Assembly: GCA_963921935.1 (NCBI GenBank)
Contig: OY998177.1
Location: 7,467,754-7,531,753, forward strand
DNA: 64,000 nt
Direction of reading: 5' to 3'
From: Galeruca laticollis
Lineage: Eukaryota; Arthropoda; Insecta; Coleoptera; Chrysomelidae
Positions 1-11,343 of this stretch are shown here, in pieces (position 1 is the first letter of the stretch; each line of letters begins with the position of its first letter). Made by a program: the position numbers and the translations under genes. The notes below the pieces were generated by a model that worked only from the letters and a program-made list of their open reading frames with translations, did not search any database and had not been told where the DNA came from.

Positions 1-965
1 AAGTGTTATGGTATTGAGGAAGTTTCATACCAGTATGTAATTGCAAAATTTCACGAAAAATATCCAGATTAATCCATTACGTGGTGTGTATTTAGAAAAT
101 GATAAAGAAGTTTGATGAGACAGGATCTATTCAAGACAAAAAGAAATTGGAAAAGGCGTACGTTGAGGAGGATGATGTAGCTAGTGCACTAGCTATGTAT
201 TCGTTAAGGGAAAATCACAAGTTGATTTTACGATAGAGAGCAGTGTAGGTTGGTTTTTGCAAGAGACACAGAAAACATTTAAGCAAAACAAAAATCATCC
301 ATTCAAACCTTTCAAGATTCAGATTATGACACAAGGTTAGCCTTTTGTGGGATGATTGGTGAGAAACTTATGCATAACCGATTCTTACACAATAATATTT
401 TGTTTTCTGAGTAAGCAACATTTACAACAAACGAAGTCGTTTCTTCCAAAAATTGTCGATATTGGGCTAGGTGAAAACCCGAGCTATAGGATTAACTATA
501 ATAGTCAATTTGCTGAAAAAGTTGATGTTTGGTGTGCGGTTTTACCGGATCGATAATCGGACCGTATTTTCTGGAAGATACATTAAATCAGGAGGGGTAT
601 TTGTATTTGCTGGACTTCTTAATACCTGAATTAGAAAATGTTCCCTTGGAGCAAAGGCGTTAAATATACTTTCAACATGATGGAGGTTCGTCACATTCGA
701 CTTTGCTAATTAGAGGATGGCTGGATGAATATTTTTCTGGGCAATGGATGGGACATTGTGGACCAATATTTTTTCCGCCCCGGTCCCCCGATTCAACTAT
801 TTTAGATTTCTTTGTGGGGATACTTGAAACAAAAAGTTGACGCAAATAATTTGAACCATAATATTGGAGACTTAAAACGAGCTATTATTGATGCCGTTAA
901 CGAAATTATCCCAGAAATGCTGCGAAATAAAGAGAATTGAGAGATGTTTCGAAGCTGGGGGAGGA
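1..965 (+). pseudogene. mariner-family transposase remnant (5' part cut by window edge)
   Basis: This is a broken copy of an insect mariner/Tc1-type DDE transposase. Translating across frames, the helix-turn-helix end is recognisable near 1-200 (EEVSYQYVIAKFHEKYP, then FDETGSIQDKK). The middle follows near 285-560 (HPFKPFKIQ, then KVDVWCAVLPDR). The catalytic C-terminal half lies at 555-900, with QHDGGSSHS and PRSPDSTILDFF. The two aspartates in HDG and SPD are separated by about 36 residues, as in mariner relatives. Several in-frame stops and frame changes (for example near 235, 340, 560 and 660) rule out a working enzyme. I could not define terminal repeats. The family call is firm; the subfamily is not. 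Confidence 0.8.
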
Positions 966-1840
966 TATTATTTTTGAACTTTTTGCAAAAATACATACGA
1001 TTTTCATGAAACTGGCTATAAAATGAGACGGGTTCAGAATAAATATAATTTTATTTCATTTATTGGGGTATCAGAACAAGTGAAATTTTTTATCAAGAAT
1101 GACAGTTTTCACTAAAACCAATAACTAAACATCTGCACCTATAGGGTACCCCATCCGAGGACACGTTGTAGGATATCGAAACATTTGTCATTTTTTTAGA
1201 ATTTTCATAATTTTTTCATTATATTGGGGAAGTATTTAGAAACAATAAGTTCCATTCAAAGAAGTAATATGAGTAAATTCCGCAAAGTCAGGTTCGAAAC
1301 AGTTTTCATAGTTTGAGTTCGTTAAGAATGTGGATTTTTGTATTATCTCGTTCGACTGTTCAAGTTTTTATATCATTATTCCTACTTGAAATAATTGAAT
1401 TTTTCAATTAATTGACGTTTTGTGGAAACAAGTAATTAGGTATGTCGTATTCAACGATATAACATATTCAGAAACAAAGAAAATCTAATGTAGCTGGAGA
1501 AGTAACAAGTCTTTCATCATAACTGAGATTAGTAGAAATAGACTAAGAACCAATGAACATAGGAAAATGTCTGACCCATTTGTTAAGAGAAAGCCGTTAT
1601 AGGATCTTCAAGATAATTATCAATGGAAAAAATGAAGGCCTGAGAGTATGAAAAACCAAGTTCCTTGGCTCAAAAATCTTAGAGATTCGACTGAGATACA
1701 AATTGCAGGACTACTCTTACATTTGACAGGAGACCCTGAAATATTCGCTATGGGGATCGGCAGATGATACTGACAAGGCACATAATGAAGAAGAAGGAAT
1801 AGATACATATTCGCTATAATGACAAATAATAGTATATTTA
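966..1840. other. no gene seen
   Basis: AT-rich sequence following the mariner remnant. It has only short random open frames and no repeat structure that I can support. It may contain the 3' noncoding part of the mariner copy. Confidence 0.5.
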
Positions 1841-1843
1841 TGT

Positions 1844-1875
1844 TTATAAATGTCTTCATCAGCGTGGTGTATATA
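1844..1875. repeat. single end of the P-like TIR motif next to X copy 1
   Basis: The motif TTTATAAATGTCTTCA followed by GTGGTGTATATAC is the same outer end seen at 4201-4235 and, inverted, at 10333-10362. Here only one end is present, directly abutting the first X repeat. Confidence 0.55.
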
Positions 1876-3593
1876 CATTATTTTCCACTACAAGCCAAAT
1901 TTAAGACAAGAATAAAAAATAAAAAAAATTCATATAAAAATCATGTACAATTTAATCACTCAACAATAGAATACCATTATTTCTATAGTATAATCACCAA
2001 TGCTAAGTGCAACGAATTAACGAAACCAATTATACGATCACATCCAAAAATTTAACAAAACGAGGTTTAACTTTTACTTTGAACTTTGGACAATTACAGC
2101 GGTAGTGCGCTCACAACACTTGGGTACAAAGTGAGCATTCATAATAGTATATTACGTAACAAGAGTTGTAAGTAACCCATTACGCACGAAATGAAAAAGT
2201 TTATGCACGAAGCCGCGCAGCGGCGAGTGCATAAATTTCATGAGTGCCTAATGGGCTTACAACTCGTGTAACGTACTATACTTTTTCTACGCCCATTCAT
2301 TTTCTTCCATTAAGTAAAAAACATCGCAATCATTTAAACTTTATTATAATAGTTGTTAACAACAACTGAACAATTATTGTAAATCGATTGTGCTTTATTA
2401 TTTAATGGTGATGACCGGTTATTTATAATTGTATTATATTTTGTTCAAGAAACTGACAATATAAATGACTACACATTTATTTTCATAGCATACTACTTAA
2501 GAAAACGTGTCCTATTTTTAAAAAAATTGCATGATGTGCTGCCTACATTTAGGGGCATCACTCTTTCAATCCTAAATACATCTCGCTAATGCTAAAAGTT
2601 TTTATGTTTTTTAATTGACTAAATTTATGTAAATAGACCAAATAAAGTCTTACGTAAATAGAAATTTGATTGTAATTTGATTAAACCAAGAAGTTTAAGT
2701 TTTCTTCTCAAAACGCACGTGTATGTTATGAGATCTCATTACGTGCATGTTATTGTTAAATGTCATTTACAAGGAATGTTGACAGTGCGATTTTTGACGT
2801 TTACAGACATGGACGTAGAAAAAACATTTAACATATACTTCACCATAGAGAAAGTAATTTATTACTTGTCTATGTACTTCATACTCTACAACACAGAGTT
2901 CACGAGAATCGACGAGAGTGCACTCCTAGTTCCCCGCTTGCTATCGGGGAAATTATTACCCTGATATGCGCAATTCGTATACTATGTACAATGTACACAT
3001 GTTCTTGTTTATAGAGCTTGAGGAACTGGTAATCGATATTCTGTGGGTCAAGGTTAGCTACCAGTTTCTATCAACATAAGATTTTCAAATTCCACTGGTG
3101 ATAATGTTGAAGCTAAAAACATTCCTCGATCCACCATTTTTCTGCAATTATCCGAAAATAATTATCAACACATTTCGATGTCAAAATCAAATTTTGATAG
3201 TGTTGATCTACAAATAGTTCAAACTGATTTCTCCCTACGCGTTTACTGCGTCGTCTGACTGACAGTGACACTGTTTTCACTCCTCACCGCACCCCTTATG
3301 TCATCAGAAATTTTTCGTTGAGCGCGAATTTCAAAATAATGGCAGTTTTATAAAAATAATTTTATCTTGTTAGGTAATTTCCAGTAGTAAATATGTTAAA
3401 GACAATCTCCTGGCTATACAAAATTATGTTTTTGTCAAGCTATTATCCCTGAATTCTCAAAACATTTGAATTTGTACATCATTGACCTAGGTTAACAATA
3501 GAAAAAATTAGTAACCACTAGTAGAGAAATTTTACTTCTCAGTTGGCTAGAAGACGCAATAACTGTCAACCTCACAGCTAGTAGTGGAAAAAA
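1875..3593. mobile_element. X repeat copy 1: non-autonomous TIR element, about 1.7 kb
   Basis: First of three copies of a repeat bounded by inverted ends related to TTTTTTCCACTACTAGC (left end near 1875, right end near 3593 as GCTAGTAGTGGAAAAAA). 1890-2130 matches 4250-4510. 2820-3590 matches 4508-5130 with indels. 3300-3590 is repeated inverted at 8550-9250. Relative to copy 2 it has extra blocks at about 2142-2818 and 2878-3044. No transposase frame is visible, so it would depend on another element for movement. I cannot assign the family. Confidence 0.65.
2141..2283. repeat. hairpin MITE inside X copy 1
   Basis: Both halves read as inverted copies. AGTATATTACGTAAC, then GAGTTGTAAG and CCCATTA, return as TAATGGG, CTTACAACTC and GTAACGTACTAT. 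The centre is the GC-rich palindrome GCCGCGCAGCGGC. The arms are about 60 nt each, so the whole unit can fold on itself. No coding capacity. Confidence 0.7.
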
Positions 3594-3680
3594 CTGTTAC
3601 TACTTAAACTCCAACAGTGATAGACATTAATTTAATCACAATCAAGTCACCAAAACTGTAGATTGCAAAAATTTACTTAC

Positions 3681-3954
3681 CATATCGACAAAACAGTGTC
3701 CATTTTGAATAAGATTGTTTCATACATCCAGTATAGGTACTGCTTGATATCGGGCAGATATTGAGAATGATACAGTGCTTTGAAGGAAGCCAGACGCTCA
3801 AAAATTCGAAGAAAAGGAGTGTTGACACCATTTTTGGAGATTGTTCTAGATATTATGGGATAAAATATAGAACAATCAATTATGGAGAAAATTTTCTGAG
3901 TTAGGAGAGTTTCAATATTTGACATTTTGGAGAATGATGTCATCGAACTTGATC
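3681..3954 (-). CDS. isolated internal exon, possibly RNF213-like host gene
   Basis: A 274-bp open stretch on the minus strand lies between a polypyrimidine-AG acceptor (TCTTTTATAG just above 3954) and a consensus donor GTAAGTAAAT just below 3681. It encodes about 90 residues, including NTPFLRIFERLASFKALYHS and QYLPDIKQYLYWMYE. The piece LPDIxQxxxxxY faintly recalls RNF213-type E3 ligases; I recall this motif only loosely, so the family is a guess. The exon starts and ends out of phase (2 nt of a codon at each end), as a true internal exon can. No partner exon was recognised nearby; flanking DNA is transposon sequence, so it could be a gene with very large introns or a stranded fragment. Confidence 0.45.
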
Positions 3955-4103
3955 CTATAAAAGATATTCACTAATTCATAAATCGTGAAGACAGGGCTGA
4001 AAACACTAATAAAAGATCACTCAATGGAACTTTTTGTTAAATATTCATATTTGGATTGTGGAGTGTATTAAGAATCAGGGGCAGTGCTACATATATGAGA
4101 ATA

Positions 4104-4238
4104 GTATATTATACACCAAGGTGGTGAAGACTATTATTATCAACCGAGCACTAAAATTATCTCGCGAGGGGCTTTGCCCCGAGCGGAATAAGGTGCGAGG
4201 TTTATAAATGTCTTCACCACCGTGGTGTTTATACATTT
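4104..4238. mobile_element. P-like MITE (deletion derivative of the 10332-11340 element)
   Basis: The left end ATACACCAAGGTGGTGAAG at 4111 and the right end CTTCACCACCGTGGTG at 4212 are inverted copies. Between them the block around GCGAGGGGCTTTGCCCCG (itself a hairpin) is found inverted at 11250-11290. About 95 bp of the left part is nearly identical to the reverse complement of 11245-11343. It therefore looks like both ends of a larger element joined with the middle removed. Confidence 0.65.
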
Positions 4239-5133
4239 TTTTCCACTACTAGCCAAATTTGAGACAGAAATAAACAATAAAAAAATGTCTTATGAAAATC
4301 ATGTAGGTATAATTTAATCACACAGCAATAGAATACCATTATTCCTATAGTTCATAATCACCAATATTAAGTGCAACGAATTAACGAAACGAATTATACG
4401 ATCAAATCCAAAAATTCCACAAAACGTGGTTTATGTTTTACTTTGAACTTTGAACAATTACAGCGGTAGTGCGTTCACAACACTTGGGTACAAAGTGAGC
4501 GTTCATAAAACATTTAACATATGCTTCACCATAGAGAAAGTAATATATTATTTGTCTATGTGGGTCAAGGTTAGCTACCCGTTTCTATCACAGAAGATTT
4601 TCAAATTCCACTGGTGATAATGTTTAAGGTAAAAACATTCCTGGATCCTTGTTTTTCTGCAATTAACGGAAAATTAACAACACATTTCAATGTCAAAATC
4701 AAATATTGATAATGTCGATCTACAAATAGTTCAAACTGATTTCTCCGGAAGTTTTTACTCCGTCGGCTGACTGACACTGACACTGTTTTTGCTCCACACC
4801 TCACCCATATATTATGAAGGCACTCCTTATGTCATCAGAAATTTTTGGTTCAGCGCGAATTTTAGACTAATGACAGTTTTATTGAAATAATTTTATCTTG
4901 TTAGGTAATTTCAAGCAGTAAATATGTTAAACACAATCTCCTGGGTATACAAAATTATGTTGCACTAGTTTTTGTTAAGCTATTATCCCTGAATTCTCAA
5001 AGCATTTGAATTTGTCCATTATTGACCTAGGTTAACAATAGAAAAAATTATTACCCACCAATAAAGAAATTCAACTTCTCAGTTGGCTAGATGACACAAT
5101 AATTGTCAACTTCACAGCTAAAAGTGGAGAAAA
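4235..5133. mobile_element. X repeat copy 2, about 0.9 kb, internally deleted
   Basis: Same ends as copy 1 (TTTTTTTCCACTACTAGCC at the left, GCTAAAAGTGGAGAAAATG at the right). The body is colinear with 1875-3593 except for two missing blocks, where 2142-2818 and 2878-3044 of copy 1 have no counterpart. Internal deletion with retained ends is typical of non-autonomous cut-and-paste elements. No gene. Confidence 0.65.
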
Positions 5134-5159
5134 TGCATTATTAAGTTAGGTACTTTTCG

Positions 5160-7075
5160 GTTAGTGACAAGATATTAGATATTCACATGTCACGCTTCAT
5201 ATAGCTAGAAAATAAACCGTTTCAATGATGAAAACTAACTTTTCCGCGTATGTAATACGCCTGACCAATATCCTATCATGAAATTGGTCACTCGTACACA
5301 CTTCGGAGGCTGGTATGTAGTATATCTGGATTTATAGGGCACGTTGTACTGGCTCTGGTGAGCAGTAAAGTGCATCTGTGAGACAACTTGAATAATATCA
5401 AATAAAATAATCGGTCACTTTAATACACTCCTGTGCCTGTATCGTGCTAATAACCCAGAATTTCTCCAAAAATAACTAAAAATTAGGTACTTCAAGTACC
5501 ATAGCACTCGGTGTACTGGCTCTAGTAAACTGAATATCAATAGGTTCATCTATTAGATACCCTGAACAATATGCAATCATAAAACTGGTCACTTGTATAC
5601 ACTCCGGAGGCTGAATCGTGCGAACAAACCGAATTTTTCCAAAATTGAAAAAAATTTGGTAGTTTCAGTACCATAGCACCCGTTGTACTGGATCCGGTGC
5701 GCTGAAAATCAATAAGGTTTATATATGAGATGTCCTGAATGATATCAAATCATAAAATTTGTGATTTGTTTCACTCCGGTGGCGGTATTGTGCTAAACAT
5801 GCTAAACACCTTAAATTTCTCCAAAAATTACAAAAATATCGTGCTTTTAGTACCATGGAACCCGTTGTATCGGGTCTGGTGAGCTGAAAATAAATATGAT
5901 TCATCTGTGAAATAACCTGAAGAATATTCAATCGTGAAATTGGTGACTTGTTACACTCCGGGGGCTGTATCGTGCTAGCAAGACCATGTAACTAAAAGTG
6001 GCCGATGACAACGACGACGACGACATACATACAGGATTTTTTTTCTAAAAACCGATTTTTCGTGTTATTCATTGTGAAAAACGTAGAAGTAACTAAAAAA
6101 ATTCAAAATTACAACTTTTTTTGGGGTAAACCAATACTTCTCGCAAATAGATAGGAAGGGCGGAGAAGTAAAACCACTAAACTAGGAACTAATTGGTCTA
6201 TGAGCAGCATCTGACTTACATATTACGTTGGAGAATAGAGATTTGTTACGAAAATAGTTAGAAAATACGGTTCTAAAGATTGAAACTAACTTTTCCGCAT
6301 CTGTGAGATGCCTTGAACAATATTTCTATCATAAAATTGTCACTTGTATACACTTTGGCGGATGTACTACCTAACAAACCGAAATTTCTTTAAAAATAAC
6401 CAAAAATGTATATAACTGGATTTATAGAACCCGCTGTACTAGCTCGAGTCAGCTAAAAATAAATGGAGTACATCTGTGAGACATCTTGAAAAATATCCAA
6501 TTATAAAATTGGTCACTCCGGAGGCTGTATCGTGCAACCCGAAGTTTCTTCAAATATGTGACACTTCAGGTACCACACCACCCGTTGTACTAACTCAGGT
6601 GAGCTAAAAATCAATAAAGTTCTTCTATAAGACGCCCTGAATAATATTCATCAAAAAAATTGGTCTCTTGTGTACACTCTGGAGGCTGTATCGTGCTAAC
6701 AAACTGAAACTTTTCCAAAAATGACAAAAATTTCGTACTTAAAGTACTATAGCACCTGTTGTACTGGCTCTGGTGAGCTGAAAATCGATAGAGTTCATCT
6801 TTGAGATGTCCTTAATAATATTCAATCAGAAAATTGGTATTTTGTTGCACTCCGGAGGCTGTATCGTGCTAACAAGACATGTGACGCAAAGTGGCCGACG
6901 ACATATACACATAATTTTTTCTCTAAAAACCGTTTCTTCGTGTTGTTCTTGATGAAAAATGTAAAAATAACTAAAAAAAAAATTCAAAATTCCAACTTTT
7001 TTTGGGATAAATGAATACTTTTCTCGCATATTAGATAGGTTGGGCAGAAAAGTAACAACGTTGCTGAGTTTGTAG
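5160..7075. repeat. diverged tandem (satellite-like) array, unit about 175-190 bp, with a higher-order duplication
   Basis: Landmark phrases recur at roughly regular spacing. ACTCCGGAGGCTG-type sequence appears near 5300, 5430, 5605, 5775, 5955, 6350, 6515, 6680 and 6855. GGCTCTGGTGAGCTGAAAA-type sequence appears near 5350, 5520, 5690, 5875, 6440, 6595 and 6765. A different segment (AGTGGCCGA, then CTAAAAACCG, then ACTTTTTT) closes the run twice, at 5990-6170 and 6880-7060, so the array is two copies of a roughly 0.9-1.0-kb block built from smaller units. Units differ by many substitutions, so the array is old. Confidence 0.65.
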
Positions 7076-7079
7076 AGTA

Positions 7080-8545
7080 AATTCAATTGTTTCGAAGTTA
7101 TTAAACGAATAATTACTATATAACCCTAGAATAGCACTGGTTTGATATTTTAGCTTAAAAATAATATTTTAAGATGATATTGTAGTTTCTGATGCGAAGT
7201 GATAATTTGTAAAGGATTTGTATTACATATCAAAAGATTTCATTCATTACTTTTGGGGTAACATTTGAAAGACTTAGACATTAACATAAAAGTGGGTGAG
7301 ATATATTGTAAAGAATATTCTTATAATGTAAGTGTATATGAATTTTTGAATATTTCTGTTTGATATTGACGTAAGTCCACTCTGTACAGCAACCAAAATT
7401 AACGATTTTACTGAATTCCTATGCTAACTGTGGGCCGACAACGGCAGCATGTACTCTATAGTCCCAGAGCTCCACTCTACCTCAATTTGCCTCACGATAC
7501 AAATTGCTTTCACTTCATTATATTCACTATAAATTTTCGAAAGCAAAAGGAAAAGTGTACATGTTAACCAATATTATGTAATGGAGAATTGCATAGTGTT
7601 ATTATTTGAAGTGTTCAATTAACAACGGCCAAATTAACTTACCAATACTATCATCAAACTTATATTTTTTCTACAAAACTATGATAATTTTATATATTGA
7701 GTATAAAAAATTGAATTGAAACATCTTTTGTGGAAGAGAAATATTTACAAATCGATAAGTATCAGAAAAAATTTCGAATTTGTTAACTTTTTAAAATATC
7801 AAATGCATGGAAATCAAACATTTTCTTCTGTATATAATAATGTTGACCAAATTTATTTTGATTACCTATTTGATATTTTGCAATGGATTATATTGATAGC
7901 TTAACCACTCGCCCTTTTTTTCGGAGAGGTGCGGTTCTGCTAACGGAAAAATTTAACGTGTAGGATACAGTAATTGGATGTGAGAGAAAAATGTGTCATT
8001 TCAACTAGAGATGAGTTTCCTTCCCCTCAGAATATATGATTGATGCTACACTTGATTTGAAGGCACCATAGCACAAAGTTTCAAAATTTCTTATTAAACA
8101 AACAATAGGAATAGTTTTTTTGCAAATGTGATAAAACAATCACGGCAATAGTATTAGTTGTGATATGCCAATGGACCTGTTACGTTATTCGTAAAACATT
8201 ATTCCTATGTCCTTAATTTTATTGTGGCTGAGTGGTCACTTCCTTCGCAAAGTCACTCCGAAAACCAAAATAAAAATTAATTTGTCAATTCCCTCTTTGC
8301 TTTGAGTATTTTCTTGGTAACAAATGTTAATTTCAAAATTCTTTTCTGTTACCACGAACTATTATTAAATTTTAAAAACTCCTCGGTGGCAATTTTTCAT
8401 TATATTCACGCTAGCGGGGGATTCGGTACGAAAATACCTACATTGTATTTTAAATAGTTTTAATTTTTTTTTTCACTTTTCCTTTGTCTTAGTAAAGAAA
8501 GTAGGAATCAGTCGTTAATAAATATATTTCTGCATATTATAAATA
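7080..8545. other. no gene seen
   Basis: AT-rich sequence with no supported coding region. The open frame at 7716-7904 has biased AT codons and no recognisable motif. Confidence 0.5.
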
Positions 8546-10330
8546 ATTTTTTTCCCACTACTAGCTATAAAGTTGACAATTACTGCGTCTTCTAGCCAAC
8601 TGAGAAGTTGAATTTCTCTATAGACCGAAAAAGTGTGACGTCAGAACATGGCCGCTGACAGTTACTGAGGGAAAACAAATTAATTATTTAAATTATGTCT
8701 TGTCTTGACCATTGTACTATTTTAAAAGTTTATTCGTTTTTTCATTTGTAAAGTGATACTGCTGTGACTATCATGTAATTATGCATTATTGCTTCGCTCC
8801 TAAATTTCCATTGTATACTCTATATCTACGACATATCCACTGTTTAAACTGTCTCCACATTTACTTAACGCTTTAATTGCATTACAAAACTGCTTCGCAA
8901 TGCTCGACACATTAACAATAGCCATGCTTAAGCATATTACAAACGTAAAATTAACGTGAATAAATATTTGTTTCCCCTCAGTAACTGTCTAGGGCTATGT
9001 TTATGACGTCTTATCTTTTTCGGTCTATTAGTGGTAAACAATTTTTTCTATTGTTAACCTAAGTCAATAATGGACAAATTCAAATGTTTTGAGAATCCAA
9101 GGATAGTAGTTTGACAAAAACTTGTGCAACATAATTTTTTTGTAGCTAGGAGATTGTCTTTTTGGAATTACCTAACACGATAAAATTATTTGAATAAAAA
9201 TGCCCTTAGTTTATAATTCGCGCTCAACCAATAATGACTGATGACATCCCGTACCTACAACATGGTGATAATAGTTGTGTTCTTTTTACATCATTCTGCT
9301 CAGCTCTGTTGAGATAATTTTCAACCTGAGCGTTTGACCAAAGTCAGCACAAAATTCTAGAAAGAATGCGTAATAATAATAAGTGGAGAAAAGATGAAAG
9401 TGCATCATAAAATTTTAGGTTAGCGTATAGTTTATAATTTAGTTTATAGTAGACATATTTAAAAATATGCAAGTAGAAGATAATTTCGAGGATACCGTTA
9501 TGGTAAGTAAATAATTTTGAATTTACACAATATCAATACTTCTTGAGGAAGGTTTCAAAATAAATTCAAATTTTTATTGATTTGGTTATAGTTTGAGGTT
9601 ACGAATAACTAAACGAAGCAAGTAATCGGAACCGAGCCCCCTCTAGAGGTAGTGCAGTTAGGGGCAAGGGGGGAAGCGATAGTTCAGCTCTGTTCAAAGC
9701 GAGCGCTTGAAAAGAATACGCAAAACCATTTAAGTCAACAGAGCAACGGACCGGCTCGAGCAAATCCCGTAAAAAGAACACAGCAAATTACAAACGTTGG
9801 GTGTGTTCAGAAAACACAACCGTTGGGTGAATGTTCTGTGAAAGCATTTTAATACATAACATTATACGATGTAATTGTTTCTTCATAATAATTCCTGTTT
9901 TTTTTCACGAATCTTCTTACATTATAATCATGTGGTAATGGTTTCTGCAAATCTTCTATTGCATGGGTTATAATATTTCTGATTGTACCAATTATATTAC
10001 CATCATCTAATAACGCAAGAATTATATTTTATCTAGCCATAATTTCAATATTAATGTTTTCCAAAAAAATTATCGTTCAGCAGACATACGTCAACCATTA
10101 TTATTTGTTGCTCAGTGAGCGCTCATCAACGGTTGAGTTATAAGTTACGTTATATGAACACACCTGTTGTTTACAAATAAGTTTTACTAGGGGAAATGTC
10201 AATCTGTATGAGACTACTTGATTGTTGTTTTATAAGTGGAAAGGCGAATTTACATTCCTGTGCTACTCGATTTTTACAAGATTTTTTTTTTAAATTTTGG
10301 TCTTAAATTTGGCTACTAGTGGAAAAAATT
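8546..10330. mobile_element. X repeat copy 3, inverted orientation, about 1.8 kb
   Basis: Reverse-complement copy of the X family. The left end TTTTTTTCCCACTACTAGC is near 8546; the right end GGCTACTAGTGGAAAAAAT is near 10330. 8575-8620 plus 9028-9250 match the reverse complement of about 3300-3580. It is interrupted by a separate MITE (8623-9025). The central part (9590-9850, 10080-10180) differs from the other copies and is locally GC-richer. It contains short open frames on both strands that I do not consider genes. Confidence 0.6.
8623..9025. mobile_element. 404-bp MITE with TIR GACCGAAAAAG, inserted in X copy 3
   Basis: Its ends are inverted copies of about 55 bp, beginning GACCGAAAAAGTGTGACGTC on the left with the matching inverse ending TTTTTCGGTC on the right; both contain the CAGTTACTGAGGG block. 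TA dinucleotides flank both sides. The two flanks rejoin to give the sequence seen uninterrupted in X copies 1 and 2 (TTTCTCTA/TTAGTGG type). TA duplication and size suggest a Tc1/mariner-type passenger. No coding sequence. Confidence 0.75.
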
Positions 10331-10331
10331 G

Positions 10332-11340
10332 TATATACACCACGGTGGTGAAGACATTTATAGGAACCGAGAAAGATGACGTTTATGCCATCTGACGTGA
10401 AAAAACACAAACAATGTGATGTAAACACTATTAGTAATATTAAGTAGTTTTGTATAATCAGCGTTTTTAAATGTTAATTTTTTAAAACTGATATTAAATG
10501 TTTGTGGTGTCGTCATCAAAAGTATCTTTCTATATTCATGGCTGTTCAAATATGCTGTATAAAATTACTACGCAGTGGAAATTTCATAGTTTCTCCGCAA
10601 ATTCATTAAACACTGTGTGGATAACCTCGAAACGTCAAAAATGAATGAATGCAGTAAAAACCCTTATGTAATTAAAATGTTCTAATTAAAACATTTTGTT
10701 AACTATCATTTTGTGTATAATTAGTATGATACTACAATTGGCAGCTATTAGAAAAGTTCTAAACTTTCTTTTTACATAAATAAAAGATTATTATCGAGAG
10801 AATAAAATGTTGTTTTCTGTACGATTTCATTGATTATATAAAATAAAAAATTAGTTATGTGTTTGCTGACTTTAATATTATATAATAAGTCCAAATAATT
10901 AAATACTATTAAGGGGAAGAAAGTAAACATTTGTACAAAACGAATCACTTCAAGTTTTTTAATTACCTTTCAGAAAACATTGGGAGGATTGGGAACCAAA
11001 TAAAAATACTAGAATTTGCAGTGCTCATTTTGTCAATAATCAAAAATCAGATAATCCCCTACACCCATCTTACATACCAACAATTTTTCCTGGCCAAGAA
11101 AATAAAAAGATCTATTCATTTTTTGCATTCTGTAGGTTGTTTATTATACTGTTTACATCACAATGTTTTTCTTACTTAACACCAGGGCGCTCTACTTTCG
11201 GCATAAGTGCTGCCTCTATACTTCCGTCTCGATCCCTACAGTCCTCGCGCCTTATTCCGCTCGGGGCAAAGCCCCTCGCGAAATAATCTTGGTGCTCGGT
11301 CAATAATAACAGTATTCACCACCTTGGTGTATATTATACT
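10332..11340 (+). mobile_element. P-like element, about 1 kb, with THAP-domain exon
   Basis: It is bounded by inverted ends ATACACCACGGTGGTGAAG (10336) and CTTGGTGTATAT (11323, on the inverse strand ATACACCAAGGTGGTGAAT), followed on both sides by a GAACCGAG/GACCGAGCACC block. The interior holds one exon of a THAP zinc finger, the DNA-binding domain of P-element transposases. The rest of a transposase is missing. The core AAGGTGGT also occurs in the Drosophila P terminal repeat, which supports, but does not prove, P superfamily membership. Confidence 0.55.
10974..11180 (+). pseudogene. THAP zinc-finger exon (second half of domain)
   Basis: After a good acceptor (TTACCTTTCAG ending at 10973), the frame reads KHWEDWEPNKNTRICSAHF and then SYIPTIFP. 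W-x-P...RICSxHF followed by a PTIFP box is diagnostic of the C-terminal half of the THAP (C2CH) finger. The first Cys pair must lie in an upstream exon that I could not find between 10363 and 10950. The frame then runs into low-complexity sequence and the element's end, so no catalytic region follows. This is the DNA-binding piece of a P-type transposase (or a THAP protein), here non-functional on its own. Confidence 0.6.
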
Positions 11341-11343
11341 ATT
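11245..11343. repeat. right terminal block of the P-like element
   Basis: Reverse complement of 4104-4200 with few differences. It includes the GGGGCAAAGCCCC hairpin and the CACCACCTTGGTGTATATTATA outer end. Confidence 0.7.

Noticed and set aside
7716..7904. 62-codon plus-strand frame
   Set aside because: AT-driven composition, no motif, no splice context.
9599..9852. overlapping open frames on both strands inside X copy 3
   Set aside because: GC-richer but absent from the other X copies and without any family motif. Not enough to call a gene.
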